Source: CAZKJL01 sp964553135 (GTDB taxonomy: Bacteria > Patescibacteriota > Gracilibacteria > Peribacterales > Peribacteraceae). From it: 64,000 nucleotides of DNA. Positions 1 to 8,469 of this stretch are shown here, one piece after another. The notes below the pieces were generated by a model. That model worked only from the letters and a program-made list of their open reading frames with translations. It was not told the DNA's origin and made no database searches. Where the stretch lies: the NCBI GenBank assembly GCA_964553135.1, contig CAZKJL010000001.1, forward strand, positions 434,001 to 498,000, written 5' to 3'. Numbering within the stretch: position 1 is the first letter of the stretch; each line of letters opens with the position of its first letter. A program made the position numbers and the translations under genes.

Positions 1-255
1 GCCATCACGAACGATCCCACGCTTTCCGTCGTCACGGTGGTTTGCATCGATGTAATCGCCTTTGTTCCGACTCTCCGCAAAGCATGGCGGGATCCGGCGA
101 CCGAAACGCCTCTGCTCTACGCCATGAACGTTCTTCGCCATGTGCTCACATTGTTTTCGCTCAGCACGTACAACATTGCCACCACGTTGCATTCCATCGT
201 CATGATTGTCGTCAATTCTCTGATGACGTCTTTCATCGTTCTGAGAAGAAAGTAA
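1..255 (+). CDS. C-terminal part of an integral membrane protein (5' end outside window)
   Basis: The reading frame is open from base 1 to a TAA stop at 253-255, so about 84 residues of a longer protein are present. Hydrophobic segments lie around residues 9-22, 44-56 and 58-75, and the end is basic (VLRRK). A Pro-Thr-Leu-Arg-Lys motif follows the first segment. I do not recognise the family. Membrane location is inferred from hydrophobicity only. Confidence 0.6.
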   Translation, partial: AITNDPTLSVVTVVCIDVIAFVPTLRKAWRDPATETPLLYAMNVLRHVLTLFSLSTYNIATTLHSIVMIVVNSLMTSFIVLRRK

Positions 256-341
256 GGTACATGCTTTTTTGGCAGTAAAAGCGCGCAATGGCAAGCATGC
301 ATTATGGTTTTATAGCGGTTTGGAGGCCGATAGGTTCATAA

Positions 342-370
342 TTGCAATATTATCAATAATAATGTATAAT
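342..370 (+). promoter_or_regulatory. Sigma70-type promoter for the 228-aa gene
   Basis: A -35 box TTGCAA (342-347), a 17-bp spacer and a perfect -10 TATAAT (365-370) precede the ATG at 404. The predicted start near 377 leaves a leader of about 27 nt. The AT-rich block contrasts with the GC-rich genes around it. Confidence 0.7.
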
Positions 371-403
371 ATACTTAAAGCTTATTTCATACATACTCAT
401 TTT

Positions 404-1090
404 ATGTCCTCTACCATCGAAAGCGTCGGCGAGAACGTTCCTTCTTCTGAAGGGAAGCAAGAGCCTCTTTCGCTCAGCGAAAAATTCGATGAAGCTCTCG
501 CTGCGCGCGACAACAATCCGATGAATATCCCGGTGGACAAGCGCACGGTGTCCGATCACTGGATCAATGTTGGCAACATCATGAAACAGTTGGCCGCTTC
601 TCCCGCAACCGCAGAGCAGCGACAGCAGGCGAGTGCGTACGTGAAGCACGTCATCGACGGCATCAATGCCCTCATTCAGCAGAAACAGGTCAGCGTCGAT
701 CGTGTGTCGAGCAGACAGACGAGCATCGGTCGCAAGATCGCCACCCACATTCCTTTTACGAGAGAATGGGGAAAGCGCAACGCTCTGAATGAAAAAATTC
801 TTGATCTGCAGCGCATTATCGGTCGCGTGCAGTCCGATGTTTCCCGATTCAACTCCTCGACCACCGTACTCAATGACGGTGTCTCGGTTCCCACCGAAAC
901 ACTCATTCGCGGAAAGGTCTCTGCTTCCATTCAGGGCGATGATGTCACACGGATGACCGACAAGGCCGCCGTCGATGCAGTGACCGGTGCCGTCGTCGGT
1001 CCCGCTCTCGGTATCAAATCCGCGGACGCCGCGACTCTCAACGTCGTTGGAGGCTTGCTTGCCGATATCTTCGGCGACGCCACGAAGTAG
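404..1090 (+). CDS. Conserved-looking hypothetical protein, 228 aa
   Basis: A soluble, mostly helical protein with no signal peptide and no motif I recognise. The N-terminus is acidic (ESVGENVPSSEGKQEP). The middle has heptad-like helical stretches, and the last 45 residues are Ala/Gly/Val-rich (AVVGPALGIKSADAATLNVV), possibly a hydrophobic hairpin. The start at 404 is chosen because a good promoter ends at 370; an in-frame TTG at 269 would lie upstream of that promoter. It is a single-gene unit with its own promoter and a strong terminator 23 nt after the stop. Function unknown. Confidence 0.7.
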   Translation: MSSTIESVGENVPSSEGKQEPLSLSEKFDEALAARDNNPMNIPVDKRTVSDHWINVGNIMKQLAASPATAEQRQQASAYVKHVIDGINALIQQKQVSVDRVSSRQTSIGRKIATHIPFTREWGKRNALNEKILDLQRIIGRVQSDVSRFNSSTTVLNDGVSVPTETLIRGKVSASIQGDDVTRMTDKAAVDAVTGAVVGPALGIKSADAATLNVVGGLLADIFGDATK

Positions 1091-1113
1091 ATTTCACGAT
1101 TTGTCATTTAGGA

Positions 1114-1140
1114 GACGCGGCTCAAGCCGCGTCTTTTTTT
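1114..1140 (+). terminator. Rho-independent terminator
   Basis: Perfect 8-bp stem GACGCGGC/GCCGCGTC around a TCAA loop, followed by seven T. It ends the unit starting at 365-404. Confidence 0.9.
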
Positions 1141-1160
1141 GTAGACATCAGCCTATCGTC

Positions 1161-2921
1161 CTAACTCGCACGCTTCTCCTGCAGCAGCATTTCCATGGCA
1201 TGTTGCAGCGAGCCTGCGCGCACCACTTCCCCCGAGTTCACGAAGTAAATTTCATCGGCATTTTCAATCGTGTTGAGGCGATGAGCGATGATGACACGCG
1301 TGGTGCGCTTGGGCAGTTTCTGCAAAATTTCTTCGAGCAGCTTCTCCGTCACCGTGTCGATGTTGGCCGTGGCTTCGTCCAAGATGAGCACGTCCGGGTC
1401 CTTGAGGACGGCACGCATGAACGCGATGAGCTGCCGCTGGCCCAAGCTGATTTCTCCGCCGCCGCTCGTCACGGGTGTCGCGAGGCCTTTGTCGAACCTG
1501 GCGAGTAACGTTTCCACGTTCGCTTTCTTCAGTGCTTCCACGATCTGCTCGTTCGAGAAATTCTTATGGTCGTCGTTGCCGTACAGGATGTTGTCTCTCA
1601 CGGTGCCCGAGAAGAGGAACGGTTCCTGGAGAATGAAGCCGATCTTCTTGGTGCGCTCCGCGGGTTCGTACGAACGGATGTCTTTGCCTTCGAGGAAGAT
1701 TTTGCCTTCGGTGGGGTCGTACAGGCGTGCCATGAGCGACGCGGTCGTCGTTTTACCGCCACCCGTCGGGCCCACGAGTGCGTACGTCTTGCCCCGCTCG
1801 AGCGTGAGGTCGATGCCGTGGAGCACTTCTTTGCCGTCGGGATACCGGAAGTGCACCTTCTCAAAACTGAGGAGCGGAGCATTCGGTCTCATCGCATCAT
1901 CATCGACGATCGTCATGTCGGATTCCAAGACCATGATGGCCGAGATGCGGTCCCAGCCCGCCATGGCGGCTTGAAAAATGCCCCAGATCTGCGCCATCTG
2001 ACGCAGTGGGTCGTAGAACCGTGTGACGTAGCTCAGGAAGCTGATGAGCAGGCCCACGGTGAAGTCGCCCTGCGAGATCAAGTATATCCCGTACGAGAGT
2101 ACGATGAGCTGCGCCACGTTTCCGCAAAAACCGTAGATCGGCGTGAAAATGTTGTTGGCCACTCCCGCCGAGACGGACGTGGTGAAATTGGTCTCGTTGG
2201 CCTCGGCGAATTTCTTGCGGAAGTAGTCGCGACGGTTGAACGCCACCACCACTTTGAAGTTGGATAAGCTCTCCTGGATCTCTCCGCTCATGCCGCCGAG
2301 CGCTTGCATGCTCGCCGCGTTTTTCCGGCGAATCCATGCCGAAAGGGCCTGCGATACCACCAGAAGGCCGACTGCGGGCATGAGTGCCGCCGCACCGAGG
2401 CGGATATTGAGGGTCAAAAGAAAGATCGCCGAACCGAGAATGAGGAACGCGTTGTTCGTGAATTGCATCAGAGCCGACGAGAAAAACTGGTTCAACTTGT
2501 CCGTGTCGTTGTTGATGCGGGAGATGAGGTCACCGGCTTTGTTCTGGTTGAAGAACGCGACGGGCAGCTCCTGGAGTTTGCGGAACATTTGATTCCGCAA
2601 ATTGAAGAGCAGTCTCTGGCCCACGCCCCCCATGAGCGTCGTCTGGAAATAGTTCGAGACGAACGCGACGATATAGATAGCGATGAGAATGCCGGCAAAC
2701 ATCAAGACGCCGCCGAAGTCGCGATCCGCGACGTACGTATCGATGGTGTGTCCGATGAGGAGCGGTGCGAGCAGGTTGAGCCCCGCGTTGAGCAGGACGC
2801 ACACGAGCGTGATGAGCAGCTTGTTTCGGTCGGGCCTCAGGATCGGCCACAGTTTTACGAGCGCGGAGAATGCGCTCGATGCCTTGGGAGTGCCTTTGGG
2901 GGAGGAGAGGGCGTAGTTCAT
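1161..2921 (-). CDS. ABC exporter half-transporter, catalytically competent subunit
   Basis: A 586-aa transmembrane-NBD fusion. About six membrane segments lie in residues 35-320, followed by an ATPase domain. Walker A is GPTGGGKTT (384-392), Walker B is VLILDEAT (511-518) with catalytic Glu516, and the H-loop His is at 547 (IIAHR). The signature is altered: ISLGQ (491-495) rather than LSGGQ. The start overlaps the stop of the upstream half-transporter by 4 nt (ATGA), indicating translational coupling. Together with that gene it should form a heterodimeric exporter of the TM287/288, LmrCD or BmrCD kind (family knowledge). The substrate is unknown; the MarR gene at the head of the operon suggests a drug or toxic amphiphile. 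Confidence 0.92.
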   Translation of the reverse strand: MNYALSSPKGTPKASSAFSALVKLWPILRPDRNKLLITLVCVLLNAGLNLLAPLLIGHTIDTYVADRDFGGVLMFAGILIAIYIVAFVSNYFQTTLMGGVGQRLLFNLRNQMFRKLQELPVAFFNQNKAGDLISRINNDTDKLNQFFSSALMQFTNNAFLILGSAIFLLTLNIRLGAAALMPAVGLLVVSQALSAWIRRKNAASMQALGGMSGEIQESLSNFKVVVAFNRRDYFRKKFAEANETNFTTSVSAGVANNIFTPIYGFCGNVAQLIVLSYGIYLISQGDFTVGLLISFLSYVTRFYDPLRQMAQIWGIFQAAMAGWDRISAIMVLESDMTIVDDDAMRPNAPLLSFEKVHFRYPDGKEVLHGIDLTLERGKTYALVGPTGGGKTTTASLMARLYDPTEGKIFLEGKDIRSYEPAERTKKIGFILQEPFLFSGTVRDNILYGNDDHKNFSNEQIVEALKKANVETLLARFDKGLATPVTSGGGEISLGQRQLIAFMRAVLKDPDVLILDEATANIDTVTEKLLEEILQKLPKRTTRVIIAHRLNTIENADEIYFVNSGEVVRAGSLQHAMEMLLQEKRAS

Positions 2922-4654
2922 GCGTGTTCGGTGGAGCGCTGCGAATCCGCGATTTGGACGTATTCAGGCGATTTCTTCAGGAGTTCCTCGTGCGTTCCTT
3001 GGTCGAGCAGTTCGCCTTCCATGAGGACGACGATGTGGTCGAAATTCTCCACCGACGCGATTTTCTGCGTGATGGAAACCAGCGTGATTTCGGGATAGTT
3101 TTTGGCAACGTTCGTCAGGATTTTTTGCTCGGTCTGCGTGTCCACGCGCGCGGTGAAATCGTCGAGCAGCAGAATCCTGGGATTCAGTGCGAGTGCACGG
3201 GCCAGCATGATGCGTTGCTTTTGGCCGCCGGAGAGGCTGGTGCCGCGCTCCGAGACGATGGTTTCCATTTTCTGCGGCAGTGCGTCGACGAAGTCATGCA
3301 ATTCCGCCGTATCCACGGCGCGTTTCATATCTTCCTCCTTCACCGTATCACCGAACGCGATGTTCTCGCGGAGCGTGGTGTTGAAGATCACGCTGTCCTC
3401 AAACACCAGTCCCACCTGACGGTGAAGCGATGCCGACGCGAAGTCGTCGATGGGTTTTCCGTCGTAGAGCACGGTACCGGACGTCGGCGGCATGAGGCCC
3501 GTGAGCAAGTGCAGGAGCTGCGTCTTGCCCGCGCCGGTGGGTCCGATGATGGCGGTGCGCGTGCCGGCTTTTACCGAGAACGAGACGTTCTTGAGCGCCG
3601 CTTTTTCGCCGAACATCACGGAGACGTCACGCACGTCGATGTCACCGTTGATCGCCGAGGTGTCCGTTCCCGTCTCTTTGCGCTCCTCACTCTCCAGCAC
3701 GTCGGTGATGCGCTTGTACGACGCCGAGGCACGAGCGATGACCGTGCTCATGAAGCCGATCATGATGATGGGGAAAATGAGGATCGAGAGATAACTGTTG
3801 AACGCGGCGAACTCTCCCAACGTCATCGTTTCGTTGATGACGAAATGTCCGCCGAGCACGAGAATCGTGAGTGCGGCCATGTTGCCGACGAAGGTGATGA
3901 CGGGGATGAGAGTGGCGAACAGGCGCAGAATTTTGAGGCCCAGGCTCTTGGCGTCCGTATTCGCGACCAGGAACTTCTCGTACTCGTAGTGCTGTGAGTT
4001 GAGCACGCGGATGAGCGCCGATCCGAAGATGCTTTCGTTGATGACTTTGTTGAGCTTGTCGATGATCTCCTGCGAGATCTTAAAGAGCGTTCGGACTTTG
4101 CGGAAAATCACGAAGAACGTGCCGGCGATGAGTGTGAGGATTGCGAGCACCGCCAGCGCGAGTCTCCAGTTGAGCGAGAGCAGGAGGGCTCCCGAGCCCA
4201 CGATGAGGAAGATCGATGAAATGATCGTGACGACCGCCTGGGAGACGAACAACTTCACCGCGTCGACGTCCGAGGTGAGGTTGGTGAGGAGCGTCGCGGG
4301 AGTGATTTTCTGCACGAACGCGTAACTCTGACGGGAGATTTTTTCCGACGTCTCTTTGCGGATGTCACGGGCCACGCGTTCCGAGGCGTAGGTTTGCACC
4401 AAGCTCTGGAGGTACGCGAAGACGAAGATGGCCAGCACCGTGAAGAAGAATTGCAGGATCACCGTCGTGAAGACGAAGTTCCCCTGCGCGTACGCGTCGA
4501 TGCCGCGCGACAATATGATGGGTACCGCGAGGTTGAATGCGTTGCTGACGATGGCGAAGAAGACGAGGAGCACGATCCAGCCCTTGTATGGCCCAAGGAG
4601 GCCCCAGAGAGTGCGTTTCGGCTTGCCGTTGATCGGAGCGGAGGGAGTTTTCAT
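2918..4654 (-). CDS. ABC exporter half-transporter, degenerate-site subunit
   Basis: A 578-aa transmembrane-NBD protein. Membrane segments lie in residues 25-310, Walker A is GPTGAGKTQ (371-379) and the signature is a perfect LSGGQ (474-478). Walker B ends LLLDDF, with Asp499 where the catalytic Glu is expected, and the H-loop His is replaced in SITQK (527-531). The same two changes mark the degenerate ATP site of heterodimeric exporters, and the partner encoded next carries the matching altered signature. It begins 3 nt after the marR stop. The direction of transport (export) is inferred from the fusion architecture. Confidence 0.92.
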   Translation of the reverse strand: MKTPSAPINGKPKRTLWGLLGPYKGWIVLLVFFAIVSNAFNLAVPIILSRGIDAYAQGNFVFTTVILQFFFTVLAIFVFAYLQSLVQTYASERVARDIRKETSEKISRQSYAFVQKITPATLLTNLTSDVDAVKLFVSQAVVTIISSIFLIVGSGALLLSLNWRLALAVLAILTLIAGTFFVIFRKVRTLFKISQEIIDKLNKVINESIFGSALIRVLNSQHYEYEKFLVANTDAKSLGLKILRLFATLIPVITFVGNMAALTILVLGGHFVINETMTLGEFAAFNSYLSILIFPIIMIGFMSTVIARASASYKRITDVLESEERKETGTDTSAINGDIDVRDVSVMFGEKAALKNVSFSVKAGTRTAIIGPTGAGKTQLLHLLTGLMPPTSGTVLYDGKPIDDFASASLHRQVGLVFEDSVIFNTTLRENIAFGDTVKEEDMKRAVDTAELHDFVDALPQKMETIVSERGTSLSGGQKQRIMLARALALNPRILLLDDFTARVDTQTEQKILTNVAKNYPEITLVSITQKIASVENFDHIVVLMEGELLDQGTHEELLKKSPEYVQIADSQRSTEHA

Positions 4655-4657
4655 GGA

Positions 4658-5098
4658 TCATTTCGAGATGTTTCGTGCGACTGTGTCGCTGAGTTTCAGA
4701 TACGCGGTCAGTTCTTTGTCGCTGAGAGCGGAGAAAATCTCGGAGAGACGTTCCAGGTGCATCCGGCGCAACACCTTCATGCGTTTGCGAGTGGTGGGTG
4801 AGAGTTCGATGTACTGCGAGCGACCGTCATCGGGATTGCCGGAGCGTTTGAGATGACCGCTCGCCACCAGGGAGTCCACGAGTTGGGTGGCCGCGCTGCT
4901 CGTGACGTCCAAGTGGGCGGCAAGCTCCTTGGTGCTGACGCGTTCCTTCTTGTGTATGACGCGCAGAACGCTCCATTGTGACGGAGTGATGTCACAGAGT
5001 TCCTTGTGGGCTTTCGCCATGTCTTTGGACATCAGCTTGCGGCGAATGCTTTGGAAATTTTCCTGAAGCCGTTCGATGAGCTCGGATCGTTGAGTCAT
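4658..5098 (-). CDS. MarR-family transcriptional regulator
   Basis: A 146-aa winged-helix protein. The recognition helix region is SAATQLVDSLVASGHL (residues 70-85), followed by the wing DDGRSQYIELSP, the family hallmark. Helical N- and C-terminal arms would form the dimer. It is the first gene of a three-gene operon with the two ABC subunits (gaps of 3 nt and -4 nt). A perfect inverted repeat lies over its own -10 box, so autorepression and control of the exporter are likely. Such proteins usually release DNA on binding phenolic or lipophilic ligands; the ligand here is unknown. Confidence 0.93.
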   Translation of the reverse strand: MTQRSELIERLQENFQSIRRKLMSKDMAKAHKELCDITPSQWSVLRVIHKKERVSTKELAAHLDVTSSAATQLVDSLVASGHLKRSGNPDDGRSQYIELSPTTRKRMKVLRRMHLERLSEIFSALSDKELTAYLKLSDTVARNISK

Positions 5099-5111
5099 GG
5101 ACGTTTAAAAT

Positions 5112-5148
5112 TAGGTAAGTATCTTACCTATTTATTCGGGGCAGTCAA
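5112..5148 (-). promoter_or_regulatory. marR promoter with overlapping operator palindrome
   Basis: On the minus strand: -35 TTGACT (5148-5143), 16-bp spacer, -10 TAAGAT (5126-5121). A perfect 8+3+8 inverted repeat TAGGTAAG-TAT-CTTACCTA occupies 5112-5130 and covers the -10 box and start region. The operator role is inferred from its position. Confidence 0.8.
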
Positions 5149-5180
5149 GAGTTTCGCCGAGTGCTACCATCGGTCCGCTC

Positions 5181-6818
5181 GTGTATTCCTCCTCTCCTTC
5201 CGACGGCCTCACCGCCTGCCAGGCCAAGGCTTTGGACGTACTGGAGCGCCAAGGAAACGTGTTTCTGACGGGTGCCGCGGGAACGGGAAAAAGCTACCTC
5301 CTCGACAGGTACCTCCGCGGCAAAGGCTCCGATGATTTTCCGATCGTCGCGAGTACGGGAGCCGCCGCGGTCATCGTGGGAGGCCGAACGTTCCACAGCT
5401 TCTTCGGGCTCGGCATCATGGAAGGAGGTCCGGCTGCGGCCGTGGAGACCGCGCTCCGAAGTCGCCGGGTGCTCAACCGTTTGCAGCGCGCAAGTTGCGT
5501 CATCATCGATGAAATCTCCATGCTCTCGGGCGTCATGCTTATGGCAGCCGACACCGTGGCACGCCGTGCCAGGCAGAGCAACGAGCCGTGGGGCGGGCTC
5601 CGCATCATCGCGGTGGGGGACTTTGCGCAGCTCCCGCCCGTCACTCCGGGCGCGCAGCGAAAGGATTGGGGTTTTTTGCACGAAGCGTGGGAACAGAGCG
5701 ACTTCGAACCTGCACTGTTATCGACAGTCATGCGCACGCAGGACACGGAGTTTCTGGAAATCCTGAACTTCGTCCGCGACGGCGTCGTGAATGACCGCGT
5801 CCATGAGTTTTTGAATCGTCACATCCACGCATCCTCCGAAACCGTCGATGCAACGCGTCTGTACCCGCACCGTGCCAAGGCCGATGCGTACAACCTGTTC
5901 CGCCTGCAGTCGCTCCCGGGCAAAGAGTACGCCGTGGAAACGCGCTACGTGGGCCATGAACGGTACCTGGACAGCGCCAAGCGCAACTTGCCGATTCCGG
6001 ACACGCTGCTCCTGAAGGTCGGTGCGCTCATCATGATGCGCAAGAACGATGTGTCGGGTGAGTACAAATTCGTGAACGGAAGTTTGGGCCACGTGCTTGA
6101 GGTCGGCGAAGAACTCCTGCACGTCCGTTTATTTACGGGCGAAGACATCGAGGTGGAGAAATACAAATTCCTCTCGCTCGACGGTGACGGCAACGAAGTG
6201 ATGCAGGCGTGGAACTTCCCGGTGTCGCTCGCGTGGGCGACCACCATTCACAAGGCACAGGGCGCGACGCTGGACCGCATGATCGTGGACTTGCATCAGC
6301 TCTGGGAGCCGGGACAGGCGTACGTGGCCTTGAGCCGCGTGCGGTCTGGTAGCGGGCTTCTCATCGAACGCTGGAGTCCGAGCTCCATCCGTGCCGACGC
6401 ACTCGTCACCTCCTTCTATGACTCGCTCGCCGATAGGGCCAAGAAGTACAAACCGCGCGCCGTCTTCGAAGTGACCAAGCAACCGGAAGTCGTAACTCCG
6501 TCACGCTCAGCGCTCTCGCTCCACGAACGTATCGAAAAGACCCGCCAGCTTTTGGAGGAGCGCAAAGACTTGGCGTTCATCGCGCAGCAGTGCGGCATGA
6601 CGGTGGCCACCGTTCTCAAGTACATCGAGAAGCTCATCGGAAAAGGGGAGGCACCCTCCATCGGGTATCTCATTGCGAACATTCGCCACGCCGAACAAAT
6701 CCGCGAGCTCTACGAAGAGCGCGGACTTGGGTCCATGCGCGAGGCGTTCGAGGCGCTCAAAGGGAAGGTGTCCTACGACGATCTCAAGATCGTGAAAGTC
6801 GTGATGATGGCGGAGTGA
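5181..6818 (+). CDS. PIF1-like superfamily 1B DNA helicase with C-terminal HTH
   Basis: A 545-aa helicase. Walker A is GAAGTGKS (31-38), Walker B is VIIDEI (107-112) and motif III is GDFAQLPPV (146-154). Late motifs TIHKAQG and VALSRV are typical of PIF1/RecD-type 5'-3' helicases. After about residue 440 there is a helix-turn-helix region (FIAQQCGMTVATVLKYIEKL) like those appended to RecQ-family helicases. The start is GTG at 5181. It probably resolves DNA structures in replication or repair. It is divergent from marR and shares the intergenic region with it. Substrate preference cannot be read from sequence. Confidence 0.9.
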   Translation: MYSSSPSDGLTACQAKALDVLERQGNVFLTGAAGTGKSYLLDRYLRGKGSDDFPIVASTGAAAVIVGGRTFHSFFGLGIMEGGPAAAVETALRSRRVLNRLQRASCVIIDEISMLSGVMLMAADTVARRARQSNEPWGGLRIIAVGDFAQLPPVTPGAQRKDWGFLHEAWEQSDFEPALLSTVMRTQDTEFLEILNFVRDGVVNDRVHEFLNRHIHASSETVDATRLYPHRAKADAYNLFRLQSLPGKEYAVETRYVGHERYLDSAKRNLPIPDTLLLKVGALIMMRKNDVSGEYKFVNGSLGHVLEVGEELLHVRLFTGEDIEVEKYKFLSLDGDGNEVMQAWNFPVSLAWATTIHKAQGATLDRMIVDLHQLWEPGQAYVALSRVRSGSGLLIERWSPSSIRADALVTSFYDSLADRAKKYKPRAVFEVTKQPEVVTPSRSALSLHERIEKTRQLLEERKDLAFIAQQCGMTVATVLKYIEKLIGKGEAPSIGYLIANIRHAEQIRELYEERGLGSMREAFEALKGKVSYDDLKIVKVVMMAE

Positions 6819-6822
6819 GGCA

Positions 6823-7197
6823 TTATCCCATCCACAGCGCACCATTCTCTCGAACGTCTTTCACGCGGTGGGCTGCGATTTTCCGAATGAGCGCCTTGGG
6901 GAGCGGTTTGTCGTAGGGAAACTGAATCGTGTCTTTGCCTGTTTTGTATTCCCTGAGCTCCTCTTTGAACGGTGCCAACGATGCGTGCGTCGGCATGAAG
7001 TTGAGATGCGACTTGTGTCCCTTGCACGCGAAAAGAATGCGCTTCTCTTCCAGGACGAGTGCGCTCCACTTGATGGCTTCGGTCGCCTTGGGTGCGACGC
7101 TTTTGAGGATGGAGCGCAATGCACGAAGCATCTTCTGCGCCTCCGGCGGAGCGTCATCGATGTATTGCTCAATGTCCGCAGGCTTCGTCTTCACCAT
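6823..7197 (-). CDS. DUF1801 (YdhG-like) protein
   Basis: A 124-aa protein beginning with the pattern IEQYIDDAPPEAQKML and containing EAIKWSALVLEE, LFACKGHKSHLNF and TIQFPYDKPLP. These are hallmarks of the DUF1801/YdhG family. Members have been linked to iron-sulfur or iron handling, but a biochemical role is not established. It converges on the helicase gene with only 4 nt between the stops. A TACAAT -10 box ends 6 nt before the ATG, so the mRNA may be leaderless. Confidence 0.85.
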   Translation of the reverse strand: MVKTKPADIEQYIDDAPPEAQKMLRALRSILKSVAPKATEAIKWSALVLEEKRILFACKGHKSHLNFMPTHASLAPFKEELREYKTGKDTIQFPYDKPLPKALIRKIAAHRVKDVRENGALWMG

Positions 7198-7203
7198 GCT
7201 TTT

Positions 7204-7231
7204 ATTGTAAATGCTTCTTTCGGCACATCAA
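7204..7231 (-). promoter_or_regulatory. Promoter of the DUF1801 gene, apparently leaderless
   Basis: On the minus strand: -35 TTGATG (7231-7226), 16-bp spacer, -10 TACAAT (7209-7204), then 6 nt to the ATG at 7197. Transcription would start at or next to the start codon. It lies just after tRNA-Glu on the same strand. Confidence 0.6.
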
Positions 7232-7238
7232 ATATCAG

Positions 7239-7313
7239 TGGCAGCCCCAGGGAGAATTGAACTCCCGTTAACGGATTGAAAACCCGCTGTCCTAACCATT
7301 AGACGATGGGGCC
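7239..7313 (-). tRNA. tRNA-Glu (anticodon TTC)
   Basis: A 75-nt cloverleaf. The acceptor GGCCCCA/TGGGGCT has a G1-U72 wobble, the anticodon loop TTTTCAA gives TTC, the T-arm is GGGAG/CTCCC, the discriminator is G and the 3' CCA is encoded. It is transcribed toward the DUF1801 gene. Confidence 0.95.
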
Positions 7314-7318
7314 GGACG

Positions 7319-7357
7319 AGTGAAAAGTGTAAAGTGAAAAGCGAAAAGTTGAAAGTC
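7319..7357. repeat. Family A heptamer-like repeat (GTGAAAA/AAAGTG units)
   Basis: Degenerate tandem units of about 7 bp (GTGAAAA, GTGTAAA, GTGAAAA, GCGAAAA, GTTGAAA). The same units recur at 19277, 21802 (inside valS), 25404, 30562, 55951 and 57305. The rest of the gap to 7512 holds nothing I can assign. Confidence 0.65.
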
Positions 7358-7512
7358 GGAATCCTGCTTGGATACAGTAGCCCATTCGGTGGAATAGAAC
7401 CTTGATACTTCCACAAAGCACATTTAACAGGAAGGCGTAGGTGGGTCAATTGTCAATTTTCCTCTGAAGCTCGACAATAACCGACAATCTCTTCGGTTTT
7501 CCACCCACTCAC

Positions 7513-7914
7513 ATGTCCCTTTCCAGTTTTTCCCTTTTACTCGGCGTGTTTTTCTACGTCTTCGGGTTCCCCATGGTCTTCTCGGACGGGAAGTTCATGG
7601 TTTGGCGCAAGAAGCTCCTGAAAGACGAGCAGACGCTGCGCCTCTTCGCAGCCGCGATGGTGGGCATCGCCGTCACGACGCTCCGCCGCCAGTGGCACGT
7701 GAGCGCCGACGGTGAAGGCATCGTCGTCTTCTTGGCATGGGTCACGCTCGTGAAGGGACTCTTCATGGCTTGGTGGCCGGGTGTGTCGTCTCGCATCGGA
7801 TCGTCGCTCGAGGATTCTCTCTTGGACTCCGACGCCATGCAGGCATTCACCGGGTTCGTCATGGTGCTCCTCGGAGCGCTCTTCACCTACCTCGGTCTCG
7901 TCCTCGCAGCCTAA
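7513..7914 (+). CDS. Small multi-pass membrane protein, unknown
   Basis: A 133-aa protein with four likely membrane helices (about residues 5-23, 44-58, 71-88 and 112-132). A short basic loop (WRKKLLKDEQ) follows the first helix. No catalytic motif is visible. The next gene starts at the base after its stop codon, so the two are probably co-transcribed. I do not recognise the family. Confidence 0.7.
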   Translation: MSLSSFSLLLGVFFYVFGFPMVFSDGKFMVWRKKLLKDEQTLRLFAAAMVGIAVTTLRRQWHVSADGEGIVVFLAWVTLVKGLFMAWWPGVSSRIGSSLEDSLLDSDAMQAFTGFVMVLLGALFTYLGLVLAA

Positions 7915-8469
7915 GTGGATTTCGGCGCCGCAGTCGCTCTCGCGATATTGCTCGTGCTTCTCGCATTTGTCGTGCTGCTGCTCATCAGCGCATTCTTTCA
8001 CCTCAAGTGGATGGTGGCGTTCGTGCCGACTCCGCGCGGTATCAGCGATGCGATGATCGATGCAGCGCAGATCCGTCCCGGTGAGCGCGTGTACGACCTG
8101 GGAGCGGGGGACGGGCGCGTTCTGGCTCGTGCCATGCAGCGCGTTCCGGGCATCACGGCGATTGGGTACGAGGGCTCGGTGCTCGTGTACGTTTTGGCAC
8201 GACTGCGGAATCTTTTCTCACGTCACAGGCCCGAGATCCGTATGGAAAATTTTTTCGAGGCGAATCTTTCCGATGCCGACGTGATCTTCACCTATCTCTC
8301 CGTTGCCGCGATGCAGCGACTCAAGGAAAAATTTGCTCGTGAACTCAAGCCCGGCACGCGCGTCGTGTCACATGCCTTCACGATGAAGGGGCTCACGCCC
8401 GATTTCGTGCAAGACGTTCCCATGTCGTTCATGGGAACCACACGCATTCATCTGTATCGCTGGAAATAA
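7915..8469 (+). CDS. Membrane-anchored SAM-dependent methyltransferase
   Basis: A 184-aa protein. One N-terminal membrane helix (residues 5-29) is followed by a class I methyltransferase core with motif I VYDLGAGDGRVLARA and an acidic GYEGS loop. Later NFFEANLSDADVIFTYLS resembles motifs II-III. It starts with GTG directly abutting the stop of the preceding gene. The substrate is unknown; the anchor suggests a membrane lipid or membrane protein, which is inference. Confidence 0.82.
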   Translation: MDFGAAVALAILLVLLAFVVLLLISAFFHLKWMVAFVPTPRGISDAMIDAAQIRPGERVYDLGAGDGRVLARAMQRVPGITAIGYEGSVLVYVLARLRNLFSRHRPEIRMENFFEANLSDADVIFTYLSVAAMQRLKEKFARELKPGTRVVSHAFTMKGLTPDFVQDVPMSFMGTTRIHLYRWK

